Source: Mesorhizobium sangaii
GTDB taxonomy: Bacteria; Pseudomonadota; Alphaproteobacteria; Rhizobiales; Rhizobiaceae
Reading direction: 5' to 3'
Length of the DNA: 64,000 bases
NCBI RefSeq assembly: GCF_014207355.1
Contig: NZ_JACHEF010000005.1
Span: forward strand, 62,001-126,000
The number at the start of each line of letters is the position of its first letter. The stretch's first letter is position 1. Of the stretch, positions 35,762-45,490 are shown in pieces. The notes below the pieces were generated by a model. That model saw only the letters and a program-made list of their open reading frames with translations, did no database searches and was not told where the DNA came from. A program made the position numbers and the translations under genes.

Positions 35762-37090
35762 TTAGTCTATCGAGCGCAGAACATCGCGCACGTGGTCGAT
35801 CAATTCGTTGATCTGGCCCTTGGTGATGATCAGCGGCGGCGACAGCGCGATGATGTCGCCGGTGGTGCGGATCAGCGCGCCGCGCTCGAACGCCTTGACG
35901 AAGGCCGAGAAGGCCCGCTTGGTCGGCTGGCCGGCTATCGGCGCCAGCTCGATCGCGCCGATCAGGCCGATGTTTCTGATATCGATGACGTTCGGCTCGC
36001 CGTTGAGCGAATGCAGCGCGTCTTCCCAATAGGGCGCCAGCTCCTCGCCCCGGGTCAGTAGGCCCTCTTCCTTGTAGGTATCGAGCGTGCCCAAGGCCGC
36101 GGCGCAGGCGATCGGATTGCCCGAATAGGTGTAGCCGTGGAAAAACTCGATCATGTGCTCGGGGCCTGTCATGAAGGCGTCGTGGATTTCCTTCTTCACG
36201 AACACCGCGCCCATTGGGATGACGCCGTTGGAGACGCCCTTGGCGGTGGTCATGATGTCGGGCGTGACGCCGAAATAGTCGGCGGCGAACGGCGTGCCGA
36301 GACGGCCGAAGCCGGTGATGACCTCGTCGAAGATCAAAAGGATGCCGTGCTTGGTGCAGATTTCGCGCAGCTTCTGCAGATAGCCCTTGGGCGGCAGGAT
36401 GACACCGGTGGAACCGGCGACCGGCTCGACAATGACGGCGGCGATGGTCGAGGCGTCATGCAGGGCGACGATGCGCTCCAGCTCGTTGGCCAGTTCCGCG
36501 CCATGCTCCGGCACGCCTTTGGTGAAGGCGTTCTTTTCGGGCAGATGCGTGTGCGCCATGTGGTCGACGCCGCCGAGCAGCGTGCCGAACATCTTGCGAT
36601 TGGAGACGATGCCGCCGACCGAAATGCCGCCGAAATTGACGCCGTGATAGCCGCGCTCGCGGCCGATCAGACGGGTGCGCGAGCCCTCGCCCTTGGCGCG
36701 GTGATAGGCGATCGCCATCTTGAGCGCCGTTTCGACCGATTCCGAGCCGGAATTGGTGAAGAAGACATGGTCCATGCCCTTGGGCGCGAGGTCGACCAGG
36801 CGGTTGGCCAGTTCGAAGACGATCGGATGGCCCATCTGGAAGGCCGGCGCGTAGTCGAGCTCGGCGGCCTGATGCTGGATGGCCTCGGTGATCTTCGGCC
36901 GGCAGTGGCCGGCGTTGACGCACCACAGACCCGCGGTGCCGTCCAGCACCTTGCGGCCATCGCTGGTGGTGTAATGCATGTCCTTGGCGGACACCATCAT
37001 GCGTGGTGCCTGCTTGAACTGCCGGTTTGCCGTGAACGGCATCCAGAATGCACTGAGATCGTTCGGCGTGACTTTCAGCCGGTTGGACAT
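35762..37090 (-). CDS. omega-amino acid aminotransferase, probable beta-alanine:pyruvate transaminase
   Basis: The 442-residue class III aminotransferase has LDGTAGLWCVNAGHC, FFTNSGSESVETALK, the Asp of IFDEVITGFGR and the PLP lysine in TTAKGVSNG (about Lys287). These match omega-amino acid:pyruvate transaminases, which turn beta-alanine into malonate semialdehyde. As the promoter-proximal gene of the hydA operon it would take the product of the amidohydrolase. ATG 37090 follows GGGGAAG. A RutR-type box lies 79 bases upstream. Confidence 0.88.
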   Translation of the reverse strand: MSNRLKVTPNDLSAFWMPFTANRQFKQAPRMMVSAKDMHYTTSDGRKVLDGTAGLWCVNAGHCRPKITEAIQHQAAELDYAPAFQMGHPIVFELANRLVDLAPKGMDHVFFTNSGSESVETALKMAIAYHRAKGEGSRTRLIGRERGYHGVNFGGISVGGIVSNRKMFGTLLGGVDHMAHTHLPEKNAFTKGVPEHGAELANELERIVALHDASTIAAVIVEPVAGSTGVILPPKGYLQKLREICTKHGILLIFDEVITGFGRLGTPFAADYFGVTPDIMTTAKGVSNGVIPMGAVFVKKEIHDAFMTGPEHMIEFFHGYTYSGNPIACAAALGTLDTYKEEGLLTRGEELAPYWEDALHSLNGEPNVIDIRNIGLIGAIELAPIAGQPTKRAFSAFVKAFERGALIRTTGDIIALSPPLIITKGQINELIDHVRDVLRSID

Positions 37091-37168
37091 GACCAAGACT
37101 TCCCCTTGTAACTTGTTTCGGTGCGCCCAACGCTTGGTCTTCGTTGCGATTTCGTGCTACGCAAATTT

Positions 37169-37184
37169 TTGACCGATTGGACAA
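37169..37184. promoter_or_regulatory. RutR-type operator between rutR and the pyrimidine operon
   Basis: TTGACCGATTGGACAA matches the known E. coli RutR consensus TTGACCAnnTGGTCAA at 12 of 14 defined positions. It sits in the 242-bp divergent region and could repress both directions until uracil or thymine binds the repressor. Confidence 0.75.
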
Positions 37185-37332
37185 ACGTTAGCACCGCCCT
37201 GTCGGCGGTCAAGGGATTACTAGCGGAAATGCGGCACCTGAAGTGCGTTCCACAGGCCAAGGAAAAACTGGTCCAGAGAATTGGTCCAGATGACCTTGAA
37301 CGCGAGGTTTGGCAAAGCGAGGGCTGGCAACG

Positions 37333-37968
37333 GTGACCACCAGCACGGACGCCCCTCGCCGCACCCGCATCCAGCAGGAAAAGCGCGAACTCATCCTGGA
37401 GGCGGCGCTCGAGGTTTTCTCCACCAACGGCTTTCGCGGCTCGACCATCGACCAGATCGCCGAAGCCGCCGGCATGTCGAAGCCGAACCTGCTTTACTAT
37501 TTTCGCCGCAAGGAAGACATCCACGCGACGCTGATGCAGCGCCTGCTCGACACCTGGCTGGCACCGCTGCGCGAGTTGGACGACATCGGCGATCCTATGA
37601 CCGAATTGCGCAACTATATCAGGCGCAAGCTCGAAATGGCACGCGATTTTCCACGCGAGAGCCGGCTGTTCGCCAACGAAATCCTGCAAGGGGCGCCGCG
37701 CATTATGCCGCTGCTGGCGGGTGACCTGAAAACGCTGGTCGATGAAAAGGCCGCCGTCATCAAGAGCTGGATGCGCGCCGGCAAGATCGCCAGGACCGAC
37801 CCCTGGCACCTGATCTTCTCGATCTGGGCAACGACGCAGCACTATGCCGATTTCGACGTCCAGGTCCGCGCCGTGCTCGGCCCCGACCGCGGCGGCGATG
37901 GCCGTTTCGAGGATGCCGCCCGTTTTCTGGAGCAATTGTTCCTCGACGGGCTGAAGCCGAAAAACTAA
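37333..37968 (+). CDS. rutR: TetR-family pyrimidine-responsive regulator RutR
   Basis: The 211-residue protein is co-linear with E. coli RutR: helix-turn-helix about 18-62 ending SKPNLLYYFRRKE, then LDTWLAPLRELDD, RLFANEILQGAP, AGDLKTLVDEKAAVI and IWATTQHYADFDVQV, all characteristic of RutR. It binds uracil or thymine and then leaves its operator. GTG 37333 follows GAGGG by 9 bases. Here it faces reductive-pathway genes instead of the rutA-G genes of E. coli, which are absent from the window. Confidence 0.9.
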   Translation: MTTSTDAPRRTRIQQEKRELILEAALEVFSTNGFRGSTIDQIAEAAGMSKPNLLYYFRRKEDIHATLMQRLLDTWLAPLRELDDIGDPMTELRNYIRRKLEMARDFPRESRLFANEILQGAPRIMPLLAGDLKTLVDEKAAVIKSWMRAGKIARTDPWHLIFSIWATTQHYADFDVQVRAVLGPDRGGDGRFEDAARFLEQLFLDGLKPKN

Positions 37969-37981
37969 CTTTCGGCGGTTA

Positions 37982-38884
37982 TCAGGCGCTGCGCCGTTCG
38001 GCCGGCAGTGCGTCCAGCAACGTTTGCAGCTTGGCGACCGAGTTCTGTTCGGCAAGCGGCGTGTAGACGATCAGCTTCATGTCGGAGCCGTCGCCCACCG
38101 ACAAGCTCATATGCTCGAACGTCATGCCGCCAGCGCTCGGGTGCCGGACATGCTTCACCCCCGACAATCGGTGCGCCACGTCGCGCTGCGGCCACCAGGC
38201 GCGAAACTCCGGGCTCGAGCGCGTCATCAATTCGATCAGCCGCTCGAAATCCGGATCGCCGACATATCTGGCGCTTGCGGCCCGGAACGAGGCCAGCACG
38301 ATGCGCGCCAGTTGCTCCCAGTCGACCAGCAGCCGCCGGTGGTGCGGATTGGTGAACACCATGTGGACGATGTTGCGGGCATCACCCTCTAGCAGACCAT
38401 AATCGCCGAACACCGCCACCGCCGCCGGGTTCCAGGCCAGCACATCCCAGCGCCGACCGACGACATAGGCCGGCTGCAGCACCAGGCTTTGCAGCATGTG
38501 CAGCAAGGGGCCGTCGACCTTTTCCGGCGCCACGGCGCGACGCTCCGGCTGCTGACGGCCGGCGAGGATGAACAGATGCTGTTTTTCGGCGGCGTCGAGG
38601 CGCAGCGCCTCGGCAAGCGCCGTCAGCACCTCGACCGAGGGCCTGACCTCCCGCCCCTGCTCCAGCCATGTGTACCAGGTGGTGCCGACGCCGGCGATCA
38701 TCGCCACCTCCTCGCGCCGCAGCCCAGGCGTGCGCCGTCTGAGGCCGGTGGCAATGCCTGTGGCCGATGGGGTCAGCCTTTCGCGGCGCGAGCGTAGGAA
38801 AGCGCCCAGCTCGCGCCGGCGGCTGTCTTCGGCGGAGTGCGTGGGAGCAGAGCGAGTGAGGGCAGAGTGAGGTTGGGATTCCAT
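37982..38884 (-). CDS. XRE-type regulator with MmyB-like ligand domain
   Basis: The 300-residue protein has a helix-turn-helix (about 25-95; GLRREEVAMIAGVGTTWYTWLEQG is split by the turn) and a PAS-like MmyB domain (about 110-285; RRWDVLAWNPAAVAVFGDY). Actinobacterial and proteobacterial members control neighbouring dehydrogenases, and two SDR genes lie divergent here. A short dyad GTATTGATAC at 38900-38909 in the shared region is a possible operator. Confidence 0.85.
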   Translation of the reverse strand: MESQPHSALTRSAPTHSAEDSRRRELGAFLRSRRERLTPSATGIATGLRRRTPGLRREEVAMIAGVGTTWYTWLEQGREVRPSVEVLTALAEALRLDAAEKQHLFILAGRQQPERRAVAPEKVDGPLLHMLQSLVLQPAYVVGRRWDVLAWNPAAVAVFGDYGLLEGDARNIVHMVFTNPHHRRLLVDWEQLARIVLASFRAASARYVGDPDFERLIELMTRSSPEFRAWWPQRDVAHRLSGVKHVRHPSAGGMTFEHMSLSVGDGSDMKLIVYTPLAEQNSVAKLQTLLDALPAERRSA

Positions 38885-38987
38885 GAGGCTAATATAGCAG
38901 TATTGATACCAGGATAAAGTTTGAACTGTTTGACGCGCGCCGGCTGTCGCATCTTCCGTTCAGAGCAACAGAACGGAGGCTCTGAAC

Positions 38988-39833
38988 ATGGAACTCAAAG
39001 ACAAGACAATCCTCGTCACGGGGTCGACCGACGGCGTCGGCCGCGTGGTGGCGCAAAGGCTCGGCGCTGCCGGCGCCCGCGTGCTGGTGCATGGCCGCGA
39101 TGCTACGCGCGGCAAGGCAGCAATCGCCGACATCGAAGCCGCCGGCGGCAAGGCCGAACTGCTGGTCGCCGACCTCTCCTCGCTAGCCGAGGTGCGCCGC
39201 CTCGCCGAAGCCGTGCGCGCCAGGACGGACCGGCTCGATATCCTCATCAACAATGCCGGCATCGGCACAGCCGGCCAAGGTGCCAAACGGCAAGTCAGCG
39301 CCGACGGCTATGAGCTGCGCTTTGCCGTCAACTATCTCGCCGGTTTCCTACTGACCTCGGAACTTCTGCCGATGCTCAAGGCAAGCGCTCCGGCACGGAT
39401 CGTCAACGTCGCCTCGGCGGGACAACAGGCGATCGACTTCGGCGATGTCATGCTGACCCGTGGCTACGACGGCGTGCGCGCCTACTGCCAGAGCAAGCTG
39501 GCGCAGATCCTATTCACCGTCGACCTTGCGCAGGAGCTGAAAGGGACAGGCGTTACCGTCAACGCGCTGCATCCGGCCAGCTACATGAACACCACCATGG
39601 TCCGCCAGGCAGGCGTCACGCCATGGAGTTCGGTCGAAACCGGTGCCGACGCCATCCTCAACCTCGCGACCTCATCGGCGCTGGATGGACGCAGCGGCCT
39701 CTATTTCGACGGCCTGCGGGAATCCCGCGCCGACGCCCAGGCCTACGACGCCAAGGCAAGACAACAGTTGCGAGCCTTGAGCCTCGACCTCGTCGGCCTC
39801 GCCTCCCCAACATCGAAGGAACAGCATTCATGA
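38988..39833 (+). CDS. short-chain dehydrogenase, retinol-dehydrogenase-like
   Basis: The 281-residue SDR has GSTDGVG for NAD(P), NNAGIG, the catalytic Ser in NVASAGQ and YCQSK with the Tyr/Lys pair (about 165-169). The layout is that of retinol dehydrogenase-like oxidoreductases of unknown substrate. The start follows GGAGG. Its TGA overlaps the ATG of a second SDR gene (ATGA), so the two are co-expressed, presumably under the divergent XRE/MmyB regulator. Confidence 0.86.
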   Translation: MELKDKTILVTGSTDGVGRVVAQRLGAAGARVLVHGRDATRGKAAIADIEAAGGKAELLVADLSSLAEVRRLAEAVRARTDRLDILINNAGIGTAGQGAKRQVSADGYELRFAVNYLAGFLLTSELLPMLKASAPARIVNVASAGQQAIDFGDVMLTRGYDGVRAYCQSKLAQILFTVDLAQELKGTGVTVNALHPASYMNTTMVRQAGVTPWSSVETGADAILNLATSSALDGRSGLYFDGLRESRADAQAYDAKARQQLRALSLDLVGLASPTSKEQHS

Positions 39834-40552
39834 CCACGACAATCCAGCACACCGTCGTCATCGGCGGCTCGTCCGGCATCGGCCTGGCGACGGCGCGCAA
39901 ACTGATTGGCCCCGGCATGAAGGTGACCATCACCGGGCGCAACCAGGATAGGCTCAACGGCGCGTGGAAGAGCCTCGGCGGGGCCGTCGAGAAGGCTGCG
40001 TTCGATGCCTCGAAACCGGACGAAGTCAGCCAGTTCTTCGAACGCCTCGGCCCCTTCGACCACCTGGTCCTGGCTGCCAGCGGCGGCAAGGGCCTTGGTC
40101 CCTTCCAGACGCTTGACCTGACCGATATCGGCAGCGGCGTCGACGAGAAAGTCCGCCCGCAACTGTCATGCCTGCAGGCCGCCCTGCCGACGCTGAACAA
40201 GAGCGGATCGGCCACCTTCATCTCGGCAGTCTCGGCTCAGCTCGCGACGCCGGGCGTCGCCGGCATCGCAGCCATCAACGGCATGCTTTTGACGGTGGTG
40301 CCGATCCTGGCCGTGGAGCTGAGGCCGCTGCGGGTCAATGTCGTGGCGCCTGGCGTCATCGACACGCCCTGGTGGGATTTTCTGGCCGAGGAGCAGCGGC
40401 AAGCGATCTTTGCCGAATATGCCGGCAAGACCCCGGTCGGCCGTATCGGCCGCGCCGAGGACGTTGCCGACGCCATCGCCTTTCTCGTCTCCAACGGCTT
40501 CATGACCGGTCAGGTGCTGACTTGCGACGGCGGCCTGCGATTTGCGGCTTGA
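39830..40552 (+). CDS. SDR-fold protein lacking the catalytic Tyr-x3-Lys
   Basis: The 240-residue protein keeps the cofactor motif GGSSGIG (about 12-18) and the C-terminal VNVVAPGVIDTPWW, but where classical SDRs have YxxxK this one reads AGIAAINGML. The tyrosine and lysine are absent and the upstream serine region is ISAVSAQL. It may be a non-catalytic partner of the coupled SDR or use another mechanism. Similar proteins are annotated as SDR oxidoreductases without proof. AAGGA lies about 9 bases before the start. Confidence 0.8.
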   Translation: MTTTIQHTVVIGGSSGIGLATARKLIGPGMKVTITGRNQDRLNGAWKSLGGAVEKAAFDASKPDEVSQFFERLGPFDHLVLAASGGKGLGPFQTLDLTDIGSGVDEKVRPQLSCLQAALPTLNKSGSATFISAVSAQLATPGVAGIAAINGMLLTVVPILAVELRPLRVNVVAPGVIDTPWWDFLAEEQRQAIFAEYAGKTPVGRIGRAEDVADAIAFLVSNGFMTGQVLTCDGGLRFAA

Positions 40553-40596
40553 TCCACATCGCCCAAAGTGGCCGCGGTTTCGTGTCTCGGCTGGAC

Positions 40597-41358
40597 CTAA
40601 AGTTGGCCTCTCAGCCAGGCGAGCGTTTCGGTAACGCCGGCAAGGCCGAACCGCGCGGTGGTATGCGCGGGTGGTTTGACCCGTATCGATATGCCGCCGG
40701 CATCGTTGACGGCTTCGAAGCCGTTTTCGTCCGGCGTGTCGTCGCCCAGGAAGACCGGGCGGCGGCCTGTGAAGGGCGCCATGCCCATGAACCGCCGGAT
40801 CGCAGCACCCTTGGCTGCCTCGAGCGGCAGCAGCTCCACGCCTGCATTGCCGGCAACCACCCGGTAGCCCTCGGGCAGGCTGGCCAGCGCCTGCTCGACA
40901 AGCTGCGTCGCGCGCGGAAGCAGATGCGGGGCAGCGCGCGTGTGGATGGCGAGTACCCGGCCTTTGCGCTCGATATAGGCCTGCCCACGGCCGAGTTCAG
41001 CCTCGATCTCGACGGCAAGAGCAGCAATATCCGCCGGCTCTCCCGCGACTTCCACGTCGTCGTCCGGCAGCAGCCTGTGTTCCAGGCCATAGAGCCCGGC
41101 CGCACGCAGTTTCAAAGGGTGAAACAGCTCGTCCACGGCCGCAACGGAGCGGCCTGTAATAACGGCCAATGCCCCGTTCAGCTTTTGATCCAGGCCTTGC
41201 AGCAAGGAGCGAAGCTCGTCGCTCACCGAGACCGCGTCCGGGTGTTCCGCATGCTCAAGCAGAGTGCCGTCGATATCGAGGAACAACGCCCATTCGCCGG
41301 TCAGCACGGCCTGTGGCTTTTGCAGGGTATCGCTCACATTTTCCAAGGTCTCGCTCAT
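40597..41358 (-). CDS. otsB: trehalose-6-phosphate phosphatase
   Basis: The 253-residue HAD phosphatase has motif I DIDGTL (Asp28, Asp30), motif II VITGRS and motif IV GDDTPDENGF, with a C2-type cap between. It converts trehalose-6-phosphate to trehalose. Its ATG overlaps the otsA stop (TGATG), so the two enzymes are translationally coupled. Last gene of a four-gene operon with a glycosyltransferase, debranching enzyme and OtsA. Confidence 0.92.
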   Translation of the reverse strand: MSETLENVSDTLQKPQAVLTGEWALFLDIDGTLLEHAEHPDAVSVSDELRSLLQGLDQKLNGALAVITGRSVAAVDELFHPLKLRAAGLYGLEHRLLPDDDVEVAGEPADIAALAVEIEAELGRGQAYIERKGRVLAIHTRAAPHLLPRATQLVEQALASLPEGYRVVAGNAGVELLPLEAAKGAAIRRFMGMAPFTGRRPVFLGDDTPDENGFEAVNDAGGISIRVKPPAHTTARFGLAGVTETLAWLRGQL

Positions 41359-43136
41359 CACATTGCCACCCGTTTGCGCTCGAACATGGAAACGACATTG
41401 TCGATGCTTGGAGGTTGCCTCTCGGCAGTACCGGTTGCCCGATCGAGGTCACCGCGCTTGCGCAACCGCGCCGCATCCAGAAGCATGCTGCCGGCCCAGC
41501 GATAGACATTGTTGTCGCGGACCATCTGCCGCATCGGCCGCATGCGCTCGCGCTGTTCGTCGGGCGTCATGGTCAGCGCCTGCAGCAGTGTCTCGCTCAT
41601 CATGGCGGCGTCATAGGGGTTGACGATCAGCGCCTCCAGCAATTCGCGCGAGGCACCGGCGAACGTGCTGAGCATCAAGACGCCCTGTTCGTCGTCGCGC
41701 GCCGCAACGAATTCCTTTGCGACCAGATTCATGCCGTCATGCAGGCTGGTGACCATGCATATGTCGGAGGCGCGATAGATCTCGTAGACCTGTTCCTGAG
41801 TGTGATGTTCTGCCACCATGATCACCGGCTTGTAGCCGTCGCTGCCGTAGCGCTCGTTGAGCTCTTCGGCGTAGCGGTGACATTCGTCGTGGAGCAGTTT
41901 GTAAGCCGGGAGCGTGCCGCGGCTGGGTGCAGCGATCTGCAGGAAAACCAGTTTTCCGATCCATTCCGGGTATCGCTTGAACAATTCGTCGAGCGCCTGA
42001 AACCGATCAAGAATGCCCTTGGTGTAGTCGAGACGCTCGACGCCGACGCCAAGCTTCACATCCGCTTTCAGCCCGAACCTGTCGCGCAGGCGGGCGCGGC
42101 AGTCATCGACATCGGGCAATCTTGCCAGGAGGTCCGCCGGCCACTCTATCGAGATGGGATAGGCGTGCACCAGCGTCGTCTGCCCGCCATAGGAGATGGC
42201 CGCATCCGCCCGCTCGATGCGGCTTTCCAGGAAGCGATCGACGCTCTCGGTGAAATTGTTGGCATGGAACTGGGTGTGGAAACCAATGATCGAGCTGCCG
42301 AGCAGCCCCTCGAGGATGCGCTCGCGCCATGGACAGATGCTGTACACTTCCGAGTTCGGCCACGGGATGTGCCAGAAGGTGATGACGATCGCCTCGGGCA
42401 GGCGCTCGCGGATCATCCGCGGCAGCAACGCGAAGTGGTAGTCCTGGACCAGCACGATCGGCCGCTCGTTGCGTGCTTCGGCCACCACCGTGTCGGCGAA
42501 CTTCCGGTTGACGGCTTCATAGGCCTCCCAGTCCGAAGCGCGAAAGATCGGCCGGGTGAAAGCGATATGGCAAAGCGGCCACAGGCCCTCATTGGCGAAG
42601 CCGAGATAGTAGCCCTGATGCTCTTCCTCCGTCAGCCAGACCCGGCGCAGCGTGTAGGACGGATTGCCGGGCGGCACCTGTACCCGGTCGTCCTTGTCGA
42701 CCATGAGACGGTCTGCTGTGCCGCCGCCATAGGCGATCCAGGTTCCGGCGCAGGCGCGCGTGATCGGCTCAAGCGCCGAAACCAGCCCGCTGGCCGGCAC
42801 AAGCAGTTCCACGCCATTGCCGCTGACGTTGTGGATGTACGGTTCGCGGTTGGAGACCACGATGACCTGCGCTTCGGGCAGATCGTCGGCCAGGATCTTG
42901 CGCAAGGTCTCGGGCGACCATGTCACCAGTGCGGCATCGGCCGATTGGCCGTTCTTTTCGAACTCCCGTATGATCTTGCGCGCCGCTTCCGCGGTCACGT
43001 CCTCGCCGGCCGGATGTGCTACCGTTGGCGGGTGACTGCGGCGTTGCCGCGAAATGGAGAAGAAAACGGCAAGAGCGGAAAGACCGAAGCTCGCCAGGAT
43101 CAAGACCCACAGCAGGCCCGCACCATAATCTGTCAT
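41358..43136 (-). CDS. otsA: trehalose-6-phosphate synthase with N-terminal membrane anchor
   Basis: The 592-residue GT20 enzyme joins UDP-glucose and glucose-6-phosphate. Substrate motifs are intact: [43 protein letters not shown], and ERLDYTKGI for UDP-glucose binding. Unlike the roughly 470-residue E. coli OtsA, it begins with a hydrophobic helix (about 8-28) and an 80-residue spacer, so it should be tethered to the inner membrane. It lies between the debranching enzyme gene (145-base gap) and otsB (overlap). Confidence 0.92.
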   Translation of the reverse strand: MTDYGAGLLWVLILASFGLSALAVFFSISRQRRSHPPTVAHPAGEDVTAEAARKIIREFEKNGQSADAALVTWSPETLRKILADDLPEAQVIVVSNREPYIHNVSGNGVELLVPASGLVSALEPITRACAGTWIAYGGGTADRLMVDKDDRVQVPPGNPSYTLRRVWLTEEEHQGYYLGFANEGLWPLCHIAFTRPIFRASDWEAYEAVNRKFADTVVAEARNERPIVLVQDYHFALLPRMIRERLPEAIVITFWHIPWPNSEVYSICPWRERILEGLLGSSIIGFHTQFHANNFTESVDRFLESRIERADAAISYGGQTTLVHAYPISIEWPADLLARLPDVDDCRARLRDRFGLKADVKLGVGVERLDYTKGILDRFQALDELFKRYPEWIGKLVFLQIAAPSRGTLPAYKLLHDECHRYAEELNERYGSDGYKPVIMVAEHHTQEQVYEIYRASDICMVTSLHDGMNLVAKEFVAARDDEQGVLMLSTFAGASRELLEALIVNPYDAAMMSETLLQALTMTPDEQRERMRPMRQMVRDNNVYRWAGSMLLDAARLRKRGDLDRATGTAERQPPSIDNVVSMFERKRVAM

Positions 43137-43281
43137 TGGAATGCCAACTCACCTCAGGCCGTTCGGCGGCCTTTTTGTTCGTGTTTCCGATTTGAAACTG
43201 TCCGCGGCGACCTGGTCGCCGTCCGAACCTGTATTTTGCAACGCACAAGGCGGCGATCGGTTCCAGCCAAACTGGCTCGGA

Positions 43282-45444
43282 TCATGTTCTGACGATGAGC
43301 GGCACCAGGCCTTCATGCCGGTCGGCGAGGAAGGCGACGACCCGGTCGCCGACGCGCTGGAACGTGAGATCGACCACCCTTTCGCCGACGCCCAGATGCC
43401 GCAGCGTGAGTGTGTCGATGCCGATCGGCAACCTCGGACGGGTGACGCGGATTTCGCCGTCCCAGCCATCGATTTCCAGGCCGAGGCAGGCCTGCATCAG
43501 CATGAAGGCCGACCCCGCCGACCACGCTTGCGGCAGGCAAGCGACGGGATAGGCGATCGGCGCTTCGCCCGGCGCGCGGGTAAAACCGCAGAATAATTCG
43601 GGCAACCGCATGTTGAAATGGACCGCGGATTCGAACGTGCCGCTCATCAGGCGGACAACGCTGTCACGCTCGCCATAGCGCGCCAGGCCGGCACCGCACA
43701 TGGCGGTGTCATGCGGCCAGATCGAGCCATTGTGGTACGACATCGGATTGAAGAACACGGCATCGTCGGCAAGCGTTCTCAGCCCCCAGCCGGAATGGAA
43801 GGAGGCGGAAAGAAGCTGATCGGCGACCATCTGCGCCCGCGCCGGCTCCGGAAGCCCGACAAGGAGGAGATGGCCCGCATTCGAGGTCCGCACCTTGCAG
43901 GGTTCGCCGGCACCGTCGATCGCCAGAGCATAGAAGCCGAGATCGTCGAGCCAGAAATCGCGTTCCACCGCCACGCGCATGGCCTCGGCGAGGCTGTCCC
44001 AGTGATCGGCTCTCTCGTCCTCGCCACGACGATGGGCAAGTGCTGCCAGCCCCCGGAAGGCTGCAAAGACGTAGCCTTGCACCTCGACCAGCGCGATCGG
44101 ACCCTTGGGGATGCGGCCATCGGCATGAAACACGGAATCGAAGCTGTCTTTCCAGCCCTGGTTGGCGAGGCCGGACTCGGCAGCCCGCTGGTAGGTCACG
44201 AACCCGGTCTCGCGGCCCGCCTCCTCCGTCCATTCGGCCGCCGCGCACAGCGACGGCCACAGGCTGTCGATGAACGCCATATCGCCGGTACGATCGGCAT
44301 AGGCACAGGCGAGATGGATGTAGAGCGGCGTCGTATCAACGCCGCCATAGTAGCGGCCGAACGGAAGCTCCCGCAGAGCCGCCATCTCGCCCTTGCGGGT
44401 CTCGTGCATGATCTTGCCCGGCTGCGAATCGCTGAACGGCGATGTCTCCGTGGCCTGGTGCTGGGCCAGGAAGGCCAGAACGCCCCGTGCCAGGCCGGGA
44501 TTGAGCCAGAGCATCTGCAGTGCCGAGATGACGCCGTCACGGCCGAACGCCGTCGAGAACCAAGGGATGCCCGCATACGGATAAGGTCCGGTCGCAAGCT
44601 CGGTGGTCAGCAGCGCGACATCGGCGCGGGCGCGCTCGACCCAATCGTTGAAGACGCGACCCGAACTATGCACCGTCGCGCCATGGCGCCGCTTGGCCCG
44701 CATGCCAAAGCGAGCCCGGGCGGCGGCGGCGCGGAAACGGTCGCGATCGGGCGCATCCGCCACCTCGGAACCGACCTCGACATAGAGAACCTTGCTAGTG
44801 CGCTTGGTCACCGCGAGCAGGAAATCGGCGCGGTCGGCTGTCAGTTGATCGGGCGCCTGCGAGAACGAGATCGCCGATGCGCGCGCCAGTCCGTCCAAGC
44901 CATCGTAGCGCAGCAGGACGGATGTCGCATCCATCTCAGCCAAATGGGTCATGCCGCGCCGCAGCCGTGTCGAGCCGCGCACTTCGAACATGTCACGGAA
45001 ATCGGCGGCAAAGTGCAGGGAAACGCCGATCGTCGACGTTTCCCGACTGTAGTTGGAAAGGGTGATGCGTTCGAACAGCCTGTCCTGCCAGAGCAACCGG
45101 ACGCGTTCGACATGAATGGCTCCCTGCGGAATATCGCGGCCGCTGGCGCTGAGCATTGGCAGATTGGTCAGGTTGGTGGTGAACAAGACATTGTCCTGGC
45201 TGAGCGAAGCGCCAAGCAGCGATGTCTGCCTGCCGCCGACGGTCAGCCGGAACTCCGAGAGCACCCGTGTGTCGTCGCGGAAGAAACCGTCACCGGCGCC
45301 GCGTATATCGCCATAGGCATCGGCAACCACAAAGCAATCACCCTGCTTGAGCGCAAACAGGCGGTGCGGCTCACGAGGCGCGGTCGCGTCGAGCGAGGCA
45401 AGCGCGACGGCCGGATCGAGCTGGCGTTCATCGAGTTGGGCCAT
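43282..45444 (-). CDS. amylo-alpha-1,6-glucosidase / glycogen debranching enzyme-like protein
   Basis: The 720-residue protein has an N-terminal GDE_N domain (about 20-215; GFFRDDTRVLSEFRL) and a C-terminal six-hairpin GH catalytic domain (about 290-700; YAGIPWFSTAFGRDGVISALQ and YHNGSIWPHDTA). It probably trims alpha-1,6 branches of alpha-glucan. Within an operon that also makes trehalose, it may supply or recycle glucose units for osmoprotection, which is inference. It is 46 bases downstream of the glycosyltransferase gene. Confidence 0.88.
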   Translation of the reverse strand: MAQLDERQLDPAVALASLDATAPREPHRLFALKQGDCFVVADAYGDIRGAGDGFFRDDTRVLSEFRLTVGGRQTSLLGASLSQDNVLFTTNLTNLPMLSASGRDIPQGAIHVERVRLLWQDRLFERITLSNYSRETSTIGVSLHFAADFRDMFEVRGSTRLRRGMTHLAEMDATSVLLRYDGLDGLARASAISFSQAPDQLTADRADFLLAVTKRTSKVLYVEVGSEVADAPDRDRFRAAAARARFGMRAKRRHGATVHSSGRVFNDWVERARADVALLTTELATGPYPYAGIPWFSTAFGRDGVISALQMLWLNPGLARGVLAFLAQHQATETSPFSDSQPGKIMHETRKGEMAALRELPFGRYYGGVDTTPLYIHLACAYADRTGDMAFIDSLWPSLCAAAEWTEEAGRETGFVTYQRAAESGLANQGWKDSFDSVFHADGRIPKGPIALVEVQGYVFAAFRGLAALAHRRGEDERADHWDSLAEAMRVAVERDFWLDDLGFYALAIDGAGEPCKVRTSNAGHLLLVGLPEPARAQMVADQLLSASFHSGWGLRTLADDAVFFNPMSYHNGSIWPHDTAMCGAGLARYGERDSVVRLMSGTFESAVHFNMRLPELFCGFTRAPGEAPIAYPVACLPQAWSAGSAFMLMQACLGLEIDGWDGEIRVTRPRLPIGIDTLTLRHLGVGERVVDLTFQRVGDRVVAFLADRHEGLVPLIVRT

Positions 45445-45490
45445 TCGTCACAAATCCCTGTCGTTTCGTTCTGCCGCTCAAGCGCGCTGC

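Noticed and set aside
41169-43292. Long open frame of about 700 codons antisense to otsA
   Set aside because: It is a mirror of a high-GC coding region: otsA has full family motifs on the other strand, and the antisense product has no recognisable domain or start signals.
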